Shown one piece after another: positions 7,474 to 15,622 of a stretch of 64,000 bases of DNA. Location of the stretch: positions 248,001 through 312,000 of the forward strand of contig CATOSP010000002.1 in NCBI GenBank assembly GCA_951812625.1, read 5' to 3'. This stretch comes from an uncultured Dehalococcoidia bacterium. GTDB lineage: Bacteria > Chloroflexota > Dehalococcoidia > Lucifugimonadales > UBA3495. Both the position numbers and the translations under genes were made by a program. Numbering within the stretch: the first letter of the stretch is position 1; each line of letters opens with the position of its first letter. Under the pieces are notes generated by a model, which searched no databases, was not told where the DNA came from, and saw only the letters and a list, made by a program, of their open reading frames with translations.

Positions 7474-8619
7474 CTACAATAGCACGAGGTTGTTGCGGTG
7501 AACGACCTCCTGTCCGTAATGATACCCCAGAGCGCCCTGAATCTGGTGGGAATGCAGCCCACTTATCCGCGACAGGTCCTCGGCTGCGTAGTTGGCGATT
7601 CCACAGGCTATTCGGCGTCCCTCCATGCCCACGATGTAGATGATATCCCCCCTCTGGAACTGACCCTTTACCTCATGCACTCCTGCGGGAAGCAGGCTGC
7701 GATGGTCTGTCTCAAGCGCCGACGCCGCGCCGGCATCGACGAACACCTCGCCGCGCAAGGACATGGCGCTGAGCATCCAGCGTTTACGCGCTTCCAGCTT
7801 GTCGGCAGAGGGTTGGAACAAGGTGCCGAAGCCCTGACCTCCGTTCCGATGGGAGACCGCCTGCAACACCGCGTCTTCTGCCAGCCCATTGCACATAATC
7901 ATTGCAATGCCCGACTTGGTGACCAGCCGGGCGGCGTCAATCTTGGTGGGCATCCCGCCTCTTGCCCAGGGATTGAGTCCTCCACCGGCCAGGGATTCGA
8001 TGCCGGAGTCAACCTCTTCCACCCATGGGATGAGCCTGGCATCAGGGTCCAGATTTGGGTCTGCGGTGTAGAGACCTTCAATATCGGTCAATATCAGGAG
8101 CAGATCTGCATCGACCAGGGTTGCTAGCAGAGCGGAGAGGCGGTCGTTGTCGCCGAACACCTCACCGATTTCATCCACCGCGACGACATCGTTTTCGTTC
8201 AGGACTGGCACTACCGCCAAGTCCAGCAGTCGTCTCAGGGTGTTGCGCACGTTCAGGTAAGATGGACGGTGGGACAAGTCGGCGGCTGTGAGAAGGGCTT
8301 GTGCGGTTTCGATGCCGTGCGAGGCGAATAGTTCCTGGTACACCCCCATCAACCGGCTCTGCCCCACGGCGGCCAGGACCTGCCGGGATACGATGTCGTA
8401 GCCGTCGTCGTAACGCCCCAATGCCTCCCGACCCGCGGCGACTGCCCCAGATGTAACCAACAGCACCTCAATGGACTGGTCGCGGAGGTGTGCTATCTGG
8501 TCTACCAGTCCGCATATTACCGGGCGGTGCAGCGTCCTGTGGTCGGGTGGGTGGGTCAGTACGCTGGTGCCGGCCTTGATGACTATTCTCTTGTAGGGCG
8601 ATTCCTGATGGTCGATCAT
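7474..8619 (-). CDS. proB: Glutamate 5-kinase
   Basis: Phosphorylates glutamate to glutamyl-5-phosphate, the committed and feedback-controlled step of proline synthesis. An amino-acid-kinase domain spans about residues 8-260: VIKAGTSVLT near the start, VTSGAVAAGREALG, NENDVVAVDEIGEVFGDND, then LTDIEGLYTADP and GGMPTKIDAARL. A PUA domain follows (about 285-370). At 381 residues it is a normal length for the PUA-bearing form. It is first in the operon proB, protease-like gene, proA, acidic protein. A 10-bp inverted repeat lies directly upstream and may affect translation. Confidence 0.97.
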   Translation of the reverse strand: MIDHQESPYKRIVIKAGTSVLTHPPDHRTLHRPVICGLVDQIAHLRDQSIEVLLVTSGAVAAGREALGRYDDGYDIVSRQVLAAVGQSRLMGVYQELFASHGIETAQALLTAADLSHRPSYLNVRNTLRRLLDLAVVPVLNENDVVAVDEIGEVFGDNDRLSALLATLVDADLLLILTDIEGLYTADPNLDPDARLIPWVEEVDSGIESLAGGGLNPWARGGMPTKIDAARLVTKSGIAMIMCNGLAEDAVLQAVSHRNGGQGFGTLFQPSADKLEARKRWMLSAMSLRGEVFVDAGAASALETDHRSLLPAGVHEVKGQFQRGDIIYIVGMEGRRIACGIANYAAEDLSRISGLHSHQIQGALGYHYGQEVVHRNNLVLL

Positions 8620-8623
8620 GCTC

Positions 8624-8658
8624 AGTGGTCAGTTGGCCGTGTGCCGCGACTGACCACT
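8624..8658. promoter_or_regulatory. Inverted repeat in the proB leader
   Basis: Bases 8624-8633 (AGTGGTCAGT) and 8649-8658 (ACTGACCACT) form a perfect 10-bp inverted repeat with a 15-base loop. It ends only five bases before the proB start codon. On the minus strand a TATAAT hexamer at 8686-8691 could be the -10 of the proB promoter (a TTGGCA lies only 14 bases upstream of it, too close for a good -35). The hairpin would then be in the mRNA leader and could control translation start, or the repeat could be an operator. Confidence 0.45.
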
Positions 8659-8888
8659 TTAAGAGAGGTCATTTCGGCGCACGCAATTATATCACGATGG
8701 GCCTGTGCCAAGGCTGTGATTGCATTCGCAGGTGGGCGGGTTTCCCTTGTTCCGGGATACTCTCCGGGCATAGAATAACGTTAACGAGGCTGGCATTGCA
8801 CGTCAGCCCGTTCAGGCGTGTTTTAATGATATTGGCTGGCCCGAACCGTCCGGGCTACGGCCAACATTCCAACTGGAAACGTGAGTCT

Positions 8889-11800
8889 ATGTCGTTGATG
8901 GGTGTTCTTGATCTGGTAAACCGGCACCCGATGTTTCTCAGGCCGGGAAAGGTGGATGGGTCACCCGAGAAGCCTTTTGAGGTTACGGTTCGTCAGGGGG
9001 CTAGGTCGGCCTATATCGCGGCGGTGTGGGAGTCTCACCGCGTTCCAGTTCTGGTCATTACCCAACGGCCCGAGGATGCTCGCAGGCTTCACGACCAGAT
9101 TCTTACCTATCTTGGTGAAGATGCAGCGGTCCACCTGCTGCCGGAGCCGGAAGTGCTTCCCTTCGAGCGGTTGGCCGTGGACGCCAACACCAGTAATCAG
9201 CGCCTGGCGTCCTTGGCGTCTCTGGCCTGTGCCTACAGACCGGAGGACCGTAAGGAATACCCTGCACCCTTGGTAGTCGCGTCGGTGAGCGCAGCCCTGC
9301 GCGGCACCTTGCCTATGAAGGTTATGGCGGGACGGGATGCGGGGAACGTGGAAGGTAACACCTGGAGCGTAGGCCAGAGGATCAGGCTGGACCAGATCCT
9401 GCCGCGCTGGGTCGAGTTGGGATACCACAGCGAGCCAGTCGTCGAGGTGCCCGGGACGTTCAGCCTACGCGGCGGCATCCTGGATATTTTCCCCGCCAAC
9501 GCGGAGCTCCCTTTCCGAATCGAACTTTGGGACGACGAGGTGGAGACCATCCGTCGGTTCGATCCCCACACCCAACGCTCTGTTGGACGCGTGGGCCACG
9601 TGAGTATCATCCCGGCACGAGAACAACTATCGGCTTTCGTAGATCGGGAACGGTTTGATGACCTCGTTGGAAGGATGGACTTCCGCCACTGTGGGACGGA
9701 CCTGCGAGACCGTATCAAACAGGAACTTGCCGGTCTACTTTCGGCCCCCAACCAGGAAACCTTGACCTTCTACAGCGGGCTGCTAACCCATGCCAGTTTG
9801 CTGGATTATCTACCCGAAGATGCCCGCATCGTCTTGGACCTGCCCAACCAGGTCGACACGGAAGCAAGGGACCTGGAAGAACGTTTCGACCGCATGAGAG
9901 CTGGGAGGGAACAACGGGGCGAGCTCCCCCGTGGTTTCCCATCCCCTTTCCTGCCGTGGGATGCCTTCTCAGCAGCCTTGGAGCGTCGGCCACGGCTTTT
10001 GATCCAGGGCTGGTTGGGTGAGGGTGAGGACCAACTTTTCCAACCCGCGCCGCCCTATTACGGTCGGCTGGAACAGTTGGGCAGCGACGCCCGGCAGTTC
10101 GGTCAACAGGGCAAGGCTATCGTCGCCGTCACACAACATGCCAGGCGTCTCTCCGAAATCCTTGAGGAACAGGGCGTAAACGCCACCGTGTCTTCTAGGG
10201 CCGACCATTCGCCTGGCCCTGGTGAAGTGCTGATCGTACCCGGCTCCTTGCGTGAAGGCTGGTATATGGACGCTGTACCCCCCGCCAATGGGGAGGGCGG
10301 CAACGCGGACAACCCGGGCAAGATTACGCCGTTGATGCTCCTGAGTGACGCGGAGCTTTTCGGTACGGTCAAGGAACGGCGCTACCGACGTGCCCTCCGG
10401 GCCGAACCAGGTGCGGAGATAGCCAGCCTTTCCGATCTTGTAGAAGGCAGCTTCGTGGTTCACATCGACCACGGTGTGGCACAGTTCGCTGGGACAACCC
10501 GGATGGGTGATGATGGAGAGGAGAAAGAATACCTTGTCCTCGAATACGCCGAGAGCGATAAGTTGTACGTTCCCACTGAGCATCTCGACCGGGTGACGGC
10601 TTACGTTGGCGCGCAGGACCATCCACCGAACCTGACAAGGTTGGGCTCGGCGGAGTGGGCGCGTGTGAAACAACGGGTCAAGGGTGCGGCACGGGAGATG
10701 GCATCGGAACTGCTGCGGGTTCAGGCTGCCCGGGAGTTGGCTGATGGGCACGAGTTTTCTTCCGATTCTGTGTGGCAGCAGGAACTCGAGGACTCTTTCC
10801 CCTACGAGGAGACGCCGGACCAGGCAGCGGCAATCAGCGACGTAAAGACCGACATGGAGCAGACCAAACCCATGGACCGGCTGATTTGCGGGGATGTTGG
10901 CTACGGTAAGACCGAGATTGCGCTGAGGGCGTCTTTCAAGACGGTCAATGACGGGATGCAGGTTGGGCTGTTGGTGCCGACGACAGTCCTGGCCCAGCAG
11001 CATTATGCTACCTTCAGCGAACGTCTCAGCCCCTACCCAATCAAGGTGGATGTGCTGAGCCGCTTTCGCACCAGGAAGGAACAGCAACAGGTGATCCAGG
11101 ATTTGAAAAACGGGACGCTCGATATCGTCATAGGCACCCACCGTCTGTTGCAGAAGGACGTCCAGTTCAAGAACCTCGGGCTCGCCGTGGTCGACGAGGA
11201 GCAGCGGTTTGGCGTAGCCCACAAGGAACAACTGAAGAAACTGTGCCGGGAGGTGGACATGTTGACCCTGAGCGCAACCCCAATCCCGCGCACGCTGAAC
11301 CTGGCACTGTCAGGCATCCGAGACCTGAGCACGATGGACACTGCGCCCGAAGCCAGGCTGCCGGTCAAGACCTTCGTCAGCGAGTACAGTGAGGAGGTCA
11401 TCAAGGAAGCAATCTTGCGGGAGATGGAGCGGGGAGGACAGGTGTTCTTCCTGCACAACCGCGTCAGGTCCATTGAGCAGAAGGCGGCGGAATTGGCTGA
11501 GCTAGTTCCTCAGGCCCGCCTGCTCATCGGCCACGGACAGATGGCTGAGGCAGATCTAGAGGAGGTGATGTATTCCTTTGCCAATGGCGAGGCGGATGTC
11601 CTGCTATGTACCACTATCATCGAGTCGGGCCTAGACATGCCCAACGTCAACACCCTTATCGTGGACCGAGCCGACCGCTTTGGCCTTGCCCAGCTTTACC
11701 AGTTGCGGGGGCGCGTCGGCAGGGGAGACCACCGGGCCTATGCTTATATGCTGGTCCCCGGTGGCAGGCGTATCACCGACGCTGCCCATCGTCGTCTCGA

Positions 11801-12467
11801 GGCCATATTGGAAGCCTCAGAATTGGGGGCCGGGTTCCGGATCGCTATGCGGGATCTTGAGATACGCGGAGCCGGTAACCTTCTGGGTTCGGCCCAGAGC
11901 GGCCACATACGGGAAGTAGGCCTCGACCTATACGGCCAACTGCTGAAGGAAGCCGTGGACGAATTGAAGCTCGGCGGTGGAGGGGATGACTCCACGGGCG
12001 GTGCCCTGATATCGGACCTGCCCCGCGTTGAAGTTCAGATGCCCGCACGTATACCGGAGAATTATATTTCCCACATGGCGTCTAGGCTTTCGGTATACCA
12101 GAGGGCGGCCAGAATACGGGAACGCCACGAAGTGCCAGAGCTGTCGGAAGAGCTGAGGGACCGTTTCGGCCCTGTGCCGGAGGAAGTGGAGAACCTGCTC
12201 CGGGTGGCGGAACTCAGGGCGCTGGCCAGCCGCCTTGGGGTCGAGTCCATACTGCAGAGCGACGATGGAATTGTGGTCAATCTCAAGGTCGCGGTTGGTG
12301 GGGCGAGGCAGCCGCTGCAAAGGGCGCTAGGGCCCTCTGTCAACGTGGGGAACCAGAGGCTGCACATGCCCGGCCGCCGCTTGGGTGAACAGTGGTTCCT
12401 CCGTCTGACCAGGGTTCTGGAGCGACTGCAGTCGTTCCAGAACAGAGTACGCACCCTGGCGGGCTAG
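8889..12467 (+). CDS. mfd: Transcription-repair coupling factor
   Basis: ATP-dependent translocase that removes RNA polymerase stalled at DNA damage and recruits UvrA. The chosen start gives 1192 residues, normal for Mfd. The N-terminal UvrB-like domain is followed by the CarD-like RNA-polymerase-interacting domain around residues 515-570 (GSFVVHIDHGVAQFAG). The helicase motor follows: Walker A GDVGYGKTE at about 666, DEEQ box at about 767, and motif VI QLRGRVGRG at about 935. The TRCF C-terminal domain ends the protein. The open frame runs 88 codons further upstream without homology, so I set the start at MSLMGVLDL; its ribosome site is weak. It is convergent with the DUF3179 gene. Confidence 0.96.
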   Translation: MSLMGVLDLVNRHPMFLRPGKVDGSPEKPFEVTVRQGARSAYIAAVWESHRVPVLVITQRPEDARRLHDQILTYLGEDAAVHLLPEPEVLPFERLAVDANTSNQRLASLASLACAYRPEDRKEYPAPLVVASVSAALRGTLPMKVMAGRDAGNVEGNTWSVGQRIRLDQILPRWVELGYHSEPVVEVPGTFSLRGGILDIFPANAELPFRIELWDDEVETIRRFDPHTQRSVGRVGHVSIIPAREQLSAFVDRERFDDLVGRMDFRHCGTDLRDRIKQELAGLLSAPNQETLTFYSGLLTHASLLDYLPEDARIVLDLPNQVDTEARDLEERFDRMRAGREQRGELPRGFPSPFLPWDAFSAALERRPRLLIQGWLGEGEDQLFQPAPPYYGRLEQLGSDARQFGQQGKAIVAVTQHARRLSEILEEQGVNATVSSRADHSPGPGEVLIVPGSLREGWYMDAVPPANGEGGNADNPGKITPLMLLSDAELFGTVKERRYRRALRAEPGAEIASLSDLVEGSFVVHIDHGVAQFAGTTRMGDDGEEKEYLVLEYAESDKLYVPTEHLDRVTAYVGAQDHPPNLTRLGSAEWARVKQRVKGAAREMASELLRVQAARELADGHEFSSDSVWQQELEDSFPYEETPDQAAAISDVKTDMEQTKPMDRLICGDVGYGKTEIALRASFKTVNDGMQVGLLVPTTVLAQQHYATFSERLSPYPIKVDVLSRFRTRKEQQQVIQDLKNGTLDIVIGTHRLLQKDVQFKNLGLAVVDEEQRFGVAHKEQLKKLCREVDMLTLSATPIPRTLNLALSGIRDLSTMDTAPEARLPVKTFVSEYSEEVIKEAILREMERGGQVFFLHNRVRSIEQKAAELAELVPQARLLIGHGQMAEADLEEVMYSFANGEADVLLCTTIIESGLDMPNVNTLIVDRADRFGLAQLYQLRGRVGRGDHRAYAYMLVPGGRRITDAAHRRLEAILEASELGAGFRIAMRDLEIRGAGNLLGSAQSGHIREVGLDLYGQLLKEAVDELKLGGGGDDSTGGALISDLPRVEVQMPARIPENYISHMASRLSVYQRAARIRERHEVPELSEELRDRFGPVPEEVENLLRVAELRALASRLGVESILQSDDGIVVNLKVAVGGARQPLQRALGPSVNVGNQRLHMPGRRLGEQWFLRLTRVLERLQSFQNRVRTLAG

Positions 12468-12488
12468 ACGTGCCGGAGTCTCTGGGAC

Positions 12489-13886
12489 TCAGTCTCCGTA
12501 GACCCGAGTGTCCGGCTGGAAAACAGCCCACGAAAACCAGAGTTGGCTGCCGCTATGGGGAATAGCCGTAAGCTGTTTGCCTTTGAGGAATCCTGACGTG
12601 GCTCTGCCCAAGAGGTTCCAGTTGCTACTGGTCTGGTCGTCGGTTATCTGCGAGCCGTCCCCGGAAAATGTAAGGCTCTGCCCGTCCAGTTTGGGATCGA
12701 AGACTCCGGTCGCCCCAACGTCCCGGCTGTTCGGAATGTAGCTGGCGTCGATGGCTGACGTAGTGCCTTCCTTGAAGAACACCACTAGGTCTTGCCCGTT
12801 TAGGGTATAGGAGATCACCTTCTCCTCTTGCAGTGCTTCAAATGGTACCGCGAGCGATTCGTCATCGATGGTTACACCCACTACACGGTCCATCAGTCCT
12901 AGGCGACGGTCGGCGGGACCGTCAAACAGGAACGGGTCCCGCAGGTCGTAACCGGCGTAGGGATTGCTCCCATAGGGCCGGGAGTAGCCGGTATCACGGG
13001 ACAGCACCTTGCCTTCAGGGAAGGACTCTTTGAATTCACCCCACGAAACGATGCCAAGGTAGACCTGTTCCAGCTTTTGGCCGGTCAGGTCCCCCACGAT
13101 TGCCTGACCGCCCATCTCCTGCCACCATGAGTGGGTCTGGCGATCGTACATGATGAGGTTGCTGTGGCGGAGATTGCCGGATGTCCCGAAGTCGAGGACT
13201 TGACCGTCCACCGTGCGCCTGTACACGAAGGCGCTATTGCAGAGGGGTCAATAGGTGATGACGACTGGTTCCCCTCCTACCGTGTCGTTAACAATCTCAT
13301 GCCACATCATGATCTGCATCGGGTAGGCGCGGGCGTGTCCATTGAGATTGATCACTTGTACCGGCTCGCGGTCATCCAGCCATTCGTCTGCCTCGGCCAC
13401 CGTCCCGAACTTGGGGGCATCTATGGCAGGGATACCATCCTTGCCCGGCCCGCCGCTAAAAATGTCGCCATAGTCGATGGATCGCAGTGTGAAGTTGGTC
13501 TTCCAGCCAGTTGTCAAGACTCCGGCCTTCCGTAGCTCTTGTCTGGCTTGGTCCTCACCGATGGGGACGATACCGTCCCCTCTGCCGGATGGCGCCGGGG
13601 TTCGAGCTTCGGTTGCGACCGTGGCCGGGGCAGGAGACCCTTCCCCTGTAGGCCGGTACGTAGCTTTCGGTACAGGAGTGGGAGAGGGCACATTGGTCTT
13701 GATATCCGCTGCGCTGGCAGCGGATATCGTGGCGTCCGACGTAGGTGTCCCGGTAGGACCTGACTGCGTTGGCCCGGCGTTTGGATCGGTCTCAACTACC
13801 GCAGTCTCCGAGGAAGTAGTCCCGCCGCAGGCCGAGATGAGGAGCAAGGCGCAAAAAAGTGTAACGACACGTCCAATGTGCGTCAT
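12489..13886 (-). CDS. DUF3179 lipoprotein with in-frame TGA (candidate selenoprotein)
   Basis: Read through one TGA (13250-13248, codon 213), this frame gives a 465-residue DUF3179 protein. It begins with a lipoprotein signal (MTHIGRVV, hydrophobic core, lipobox LISAC with Cys20), then a Thr/Pro-rich linker and the domain. Just before the TGA is WHEIVNDTVGGEPVVITY; just after, in the same frame, PLCNSAFVYRRTVDGQVLDF and YDRQTHSWWQE. In DUF3179 proteins this position is normally the first cysteine of a CPLC motif, so the codon would give U-P-L-C, a selenocysteine version of CxxC. A hairpin follows the codon (see 13215-13234). Alternatives are a nonsense mutation or a base error. The domain's function is unknown. 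Confidence 0.75.
13215..13234 (-). promoter_or_regulatory. Possible bacterial SECIS hairpin
   Basis: On the minus strand, 13 bases after the in-frame TGA, GCGCC and GGCGC form a perfect 5-bp stem, extendable by one U-A pair, around a short loop (UCGUGUAC). The loop lies about 20-27 bases after the TGA, within the distance used by bacterial SECIS elements. The loop contains GU, but not at the first two positions as in the E. coli consensus, and no bulged U is obvious. It is therefore a plausible, unproven selenocysteine insertion signal. Confidence 0.4.
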
Positions 13887-13954
13887 GGTCTGTCTAGCAT
13901 AGACTTCATTGCCGAATTTACGTTTAGGGTGGACCATATGGACTCGTGGTGCGC

Positions 13955-13960
13955 TATAAT
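13955..13960 (+). promoter_or_regulatory. Possible -10 box for tRNA-Pro
   Basis: A perfect TATAAT lies 72 bases before the tRNA. The best -35-like match (TGGACC at 13930-13935) is 19 bases upstream, a poor spacing. It is the only promoter-like element in this gap. Confidence 0.35.
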
Positions 13961-14031
13961 GAGAGATGCTGGCTTCGGGGACACAGCCCGAGGCTTGGTC
14001 GAGGGAATTACCCGGTCGTTCTCTCTGCAAT

Positions 14032-14106
14032 CGGGGTGTGGCCCAGCGGAAGGGCGCCACGTTCGGGACGTGGAGGTCGGTGGTTCGAATCCACTCACCC
14101 CGACCA
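14032..14106 (+). tRNA. tRNA-Pro (anticodon CGG)
   Basis: The 75-base sequence folds as a complete cloverleaf. The acceptor stem is CGGGGTG with CACCCCG (7 pairs), and the anticodon stem CCACG/CGTGG encloses loop TTCGGGA, giving anticodon CGG (reads CCG, proline). The T arm is GGTGG, TTCGAAT, CCACT with one G-U pair. The C1-G72 pair and A73 are the usual identity elements of bacterial tRNA-Pro. The CCA end is encoded. It lies between the divergently oriented DUF3179 gene and the convergent CoA-transferase-like gene, transcribed alone. Confidence 0.96.
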
Positions 14107-14178
14107 ATTCCTCCCCAATCTCAGCCACTCTTGGACTTCCTCCTCGTCGGTGCCAACTCCCACAGGAGGCCGCATCTG

Positions 14179-15516
14179 CTAGAGGATGACGCCCGCTTCC
14201 TGCAAGCGTCCTATATCGTTCCAGGTGTAGCCTAGGGTATCAATCAAGACCTCTTCCGTGTGTTCACCGTGGGCTGGGGCCATCTTCCTTGTGGAGATTG
14301 GGGTTTTGTTATAGGCCACCGGGGTCTGTACCCATTTGGATGGACCGATAAGCGGGTGGTCGAAGTCGACTATGTAGTCATTGGCGATTACCTGCGGGTC
14401 GCTGGGCAGGTCGAAAACGTCCTGGACGCGTTCCCAAATGGTGCTCCCCGAGTCCTGCAGCACTTCCGCCCATTCGTCAAGCGTCTTCGTGATGAATATC
14501 GAGTCGAGAATCGAGACCAACTCCTCTCGGTTCTCTGTTCTGGAGTCAATGGTATTGAATCGCGGGTCATCCACTAAGTCCGTCCGATCTATGGCACTGC
14601 ACACGAACGGCCAAAAACGGTCACTCTGGTTCATCGAGAAGGCGATCCACCGCCCGTCTTGGCATTTGTAGTAGTTCCAAAGGGGATTCCGCGCCATATT
14701 GCGGTCCGGACGTGGCGTCACGGCGTTGTTGAGCAGGGCCATACCGTACCTGAGACCGCCGAGCCACATCATGCTGCCCAAGTGGGATGCGTCGACTTTT
14801 TGTCCGATGCCCAACCTCTCCCTGGCGACAAGCGCGCCCAGTATGCCGTAGGAGAGCATGATGCCCCCCATCTGATCCGCCACGCCTCCGGCACTGTATG
14901 GGTTTCCATCGTCGGGGCCGGCCCAGAACAGGGCACCGGAACGCGCTTCGCCGGTCAACGCGAACGCGGGCTTGGCGGCATCTGGCCCCATAGCGCCATA
15001 TCCTGTAGCGGAACCATATACGATCATTGGGTTTCGGTTGGACACTTCCTCGTATCCCAAGCCCATTCGCTCCGCAACGCCATCGCGGAAGTTCTCCACG
15101 AGGACGTCGGACTTGGCCACGAGGTCGTACATCACCTCTACGCCCTGAGGCTTCTTCAGGTCTATGGCGATGCTCTTCTTCTGACGGTTGTTACACTCGA
15201 AATAAGCGGTAGTGCCCTCCGGGAACAGGGACGGAATGCCGGAGACGCGGGTGAATTGCCTGCCGTGGTCTCCATCCAGCGACTCGACCTTGATGACCTC
15301 TGCGCCGAGGTCTGCCAGCATGAGGGTGGATACGGGTCCAAACTGCCACATCGTCCAGTCAATGACGCGGATGCCATCTAGTGGTCCTGACTTGCCGAGG
15401 CCGTTGGTGGTTTCAGGCAAGGTGGTTGGAGCGTCGGTTGAGGCCAATCGGACGCCGCACTGGTCGCAAAAATTGGCGTCGGGGCGGCTTTCTCGATAGC
15501 AATAGTTACAGTGCAT
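14179..15516 (-). CDS. Zinc-ribbon/family III CoA-transferase-like fusion protein
   Basis: Residues 1-25 form a zinc ribbon (HCNYCYRESRPDANFCDQCG, two CxxC pairs). Residues 45-430 are a CaiB/BaiF family III CoA-transferase domain: LDGIRVIDWTMWQFGP, LADLGAEVIKVES, DVLVENFRDGVAERMGLGYE, and GGIMLSYGILGALVARERLG. In this family a catalytic Asp carries the acyl group; the aligned position in PAFALTGEARSG is Ala186, so classical transferase chemistry is doubtful. It ends the minus-strand operon after the TPP lyase and the formyl-THF-hydrolase-like gene. An AAAGG site precedes the ATG. It could be a CoA transferase with altered catalysis, or a CoA-binding non-enzyme. Confidence 0.8.
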   Translation of the reverse strand: MHCNYCYRESRPDANFCDQCGVRLASTDAPTTLPETTNGLGKSGPLDGIRVIDWTMWQFGPVSTLMLADLGAEVIKVESLDGDHGRQFTRVSGIPSLFPEGTTAYFECNNRQKKSIAIDLKKPQGVEVMYDLVAKSDVLVENFRDGVAERMGLGYEEVSNRNPMIVYGSATGYGAMGPDAAKPAFALTGEARSGALFWAGPDDGNPYSAGGVADQMGGIMLSYGILGALVARERLGIGQKVDASHLGSMMWLGGLRYGMALLNNAVTPRPDRNMARNPLWNYYKCQDGRWIAFSMNQSDRFWPFVCSAIDRTDLVDDPRFNTIDSRTENREELVSILDSIFITKTLDEWAEVLQDSGSTIWERVQDVFDLPSDPQVIANDYIVDFDHPLIGPSKWVQTPVAYNKTPISTRKMAPAHGEHTEEVLIDTLGYTWNDIGRLQEAGVIL

Positions 15517-15622
15517 AAGGTATTACCTTTCTGGGAGAATCTGGAGAGTGCAGCGGAAGTGGAAATGACAGGGCCAGTTGGGTGGGTCCAGTCAACTGGC
15601 GTGTTCGGACGCTGGCAAGGCG

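Noticed and set aside
8620-8700. T-box riboswitch before proB
   Set aside because: A short stretch resembles the T-box core, but the leader is far too short for a Stem I and specifier loop; only the inverted repeat is reported.
8625-8888. 88-codon upstream extension of mfd
   Set aside because: It covers the proB leader and promoter region and has no match to the Mfd N-terminus.
9969-11231. 420-residue open frame antisense to mfd
   Set aside because: It lies wholly inside the well-supported mfd gene and shows no protein-family pattern; a codon-bias shadow.
12468-12488. Terminator between mfd and the DUF3179 gene
   Set aside because: Only 21 bases separate the genes; a small GAGTC/GACTC pairing is too weak to call.
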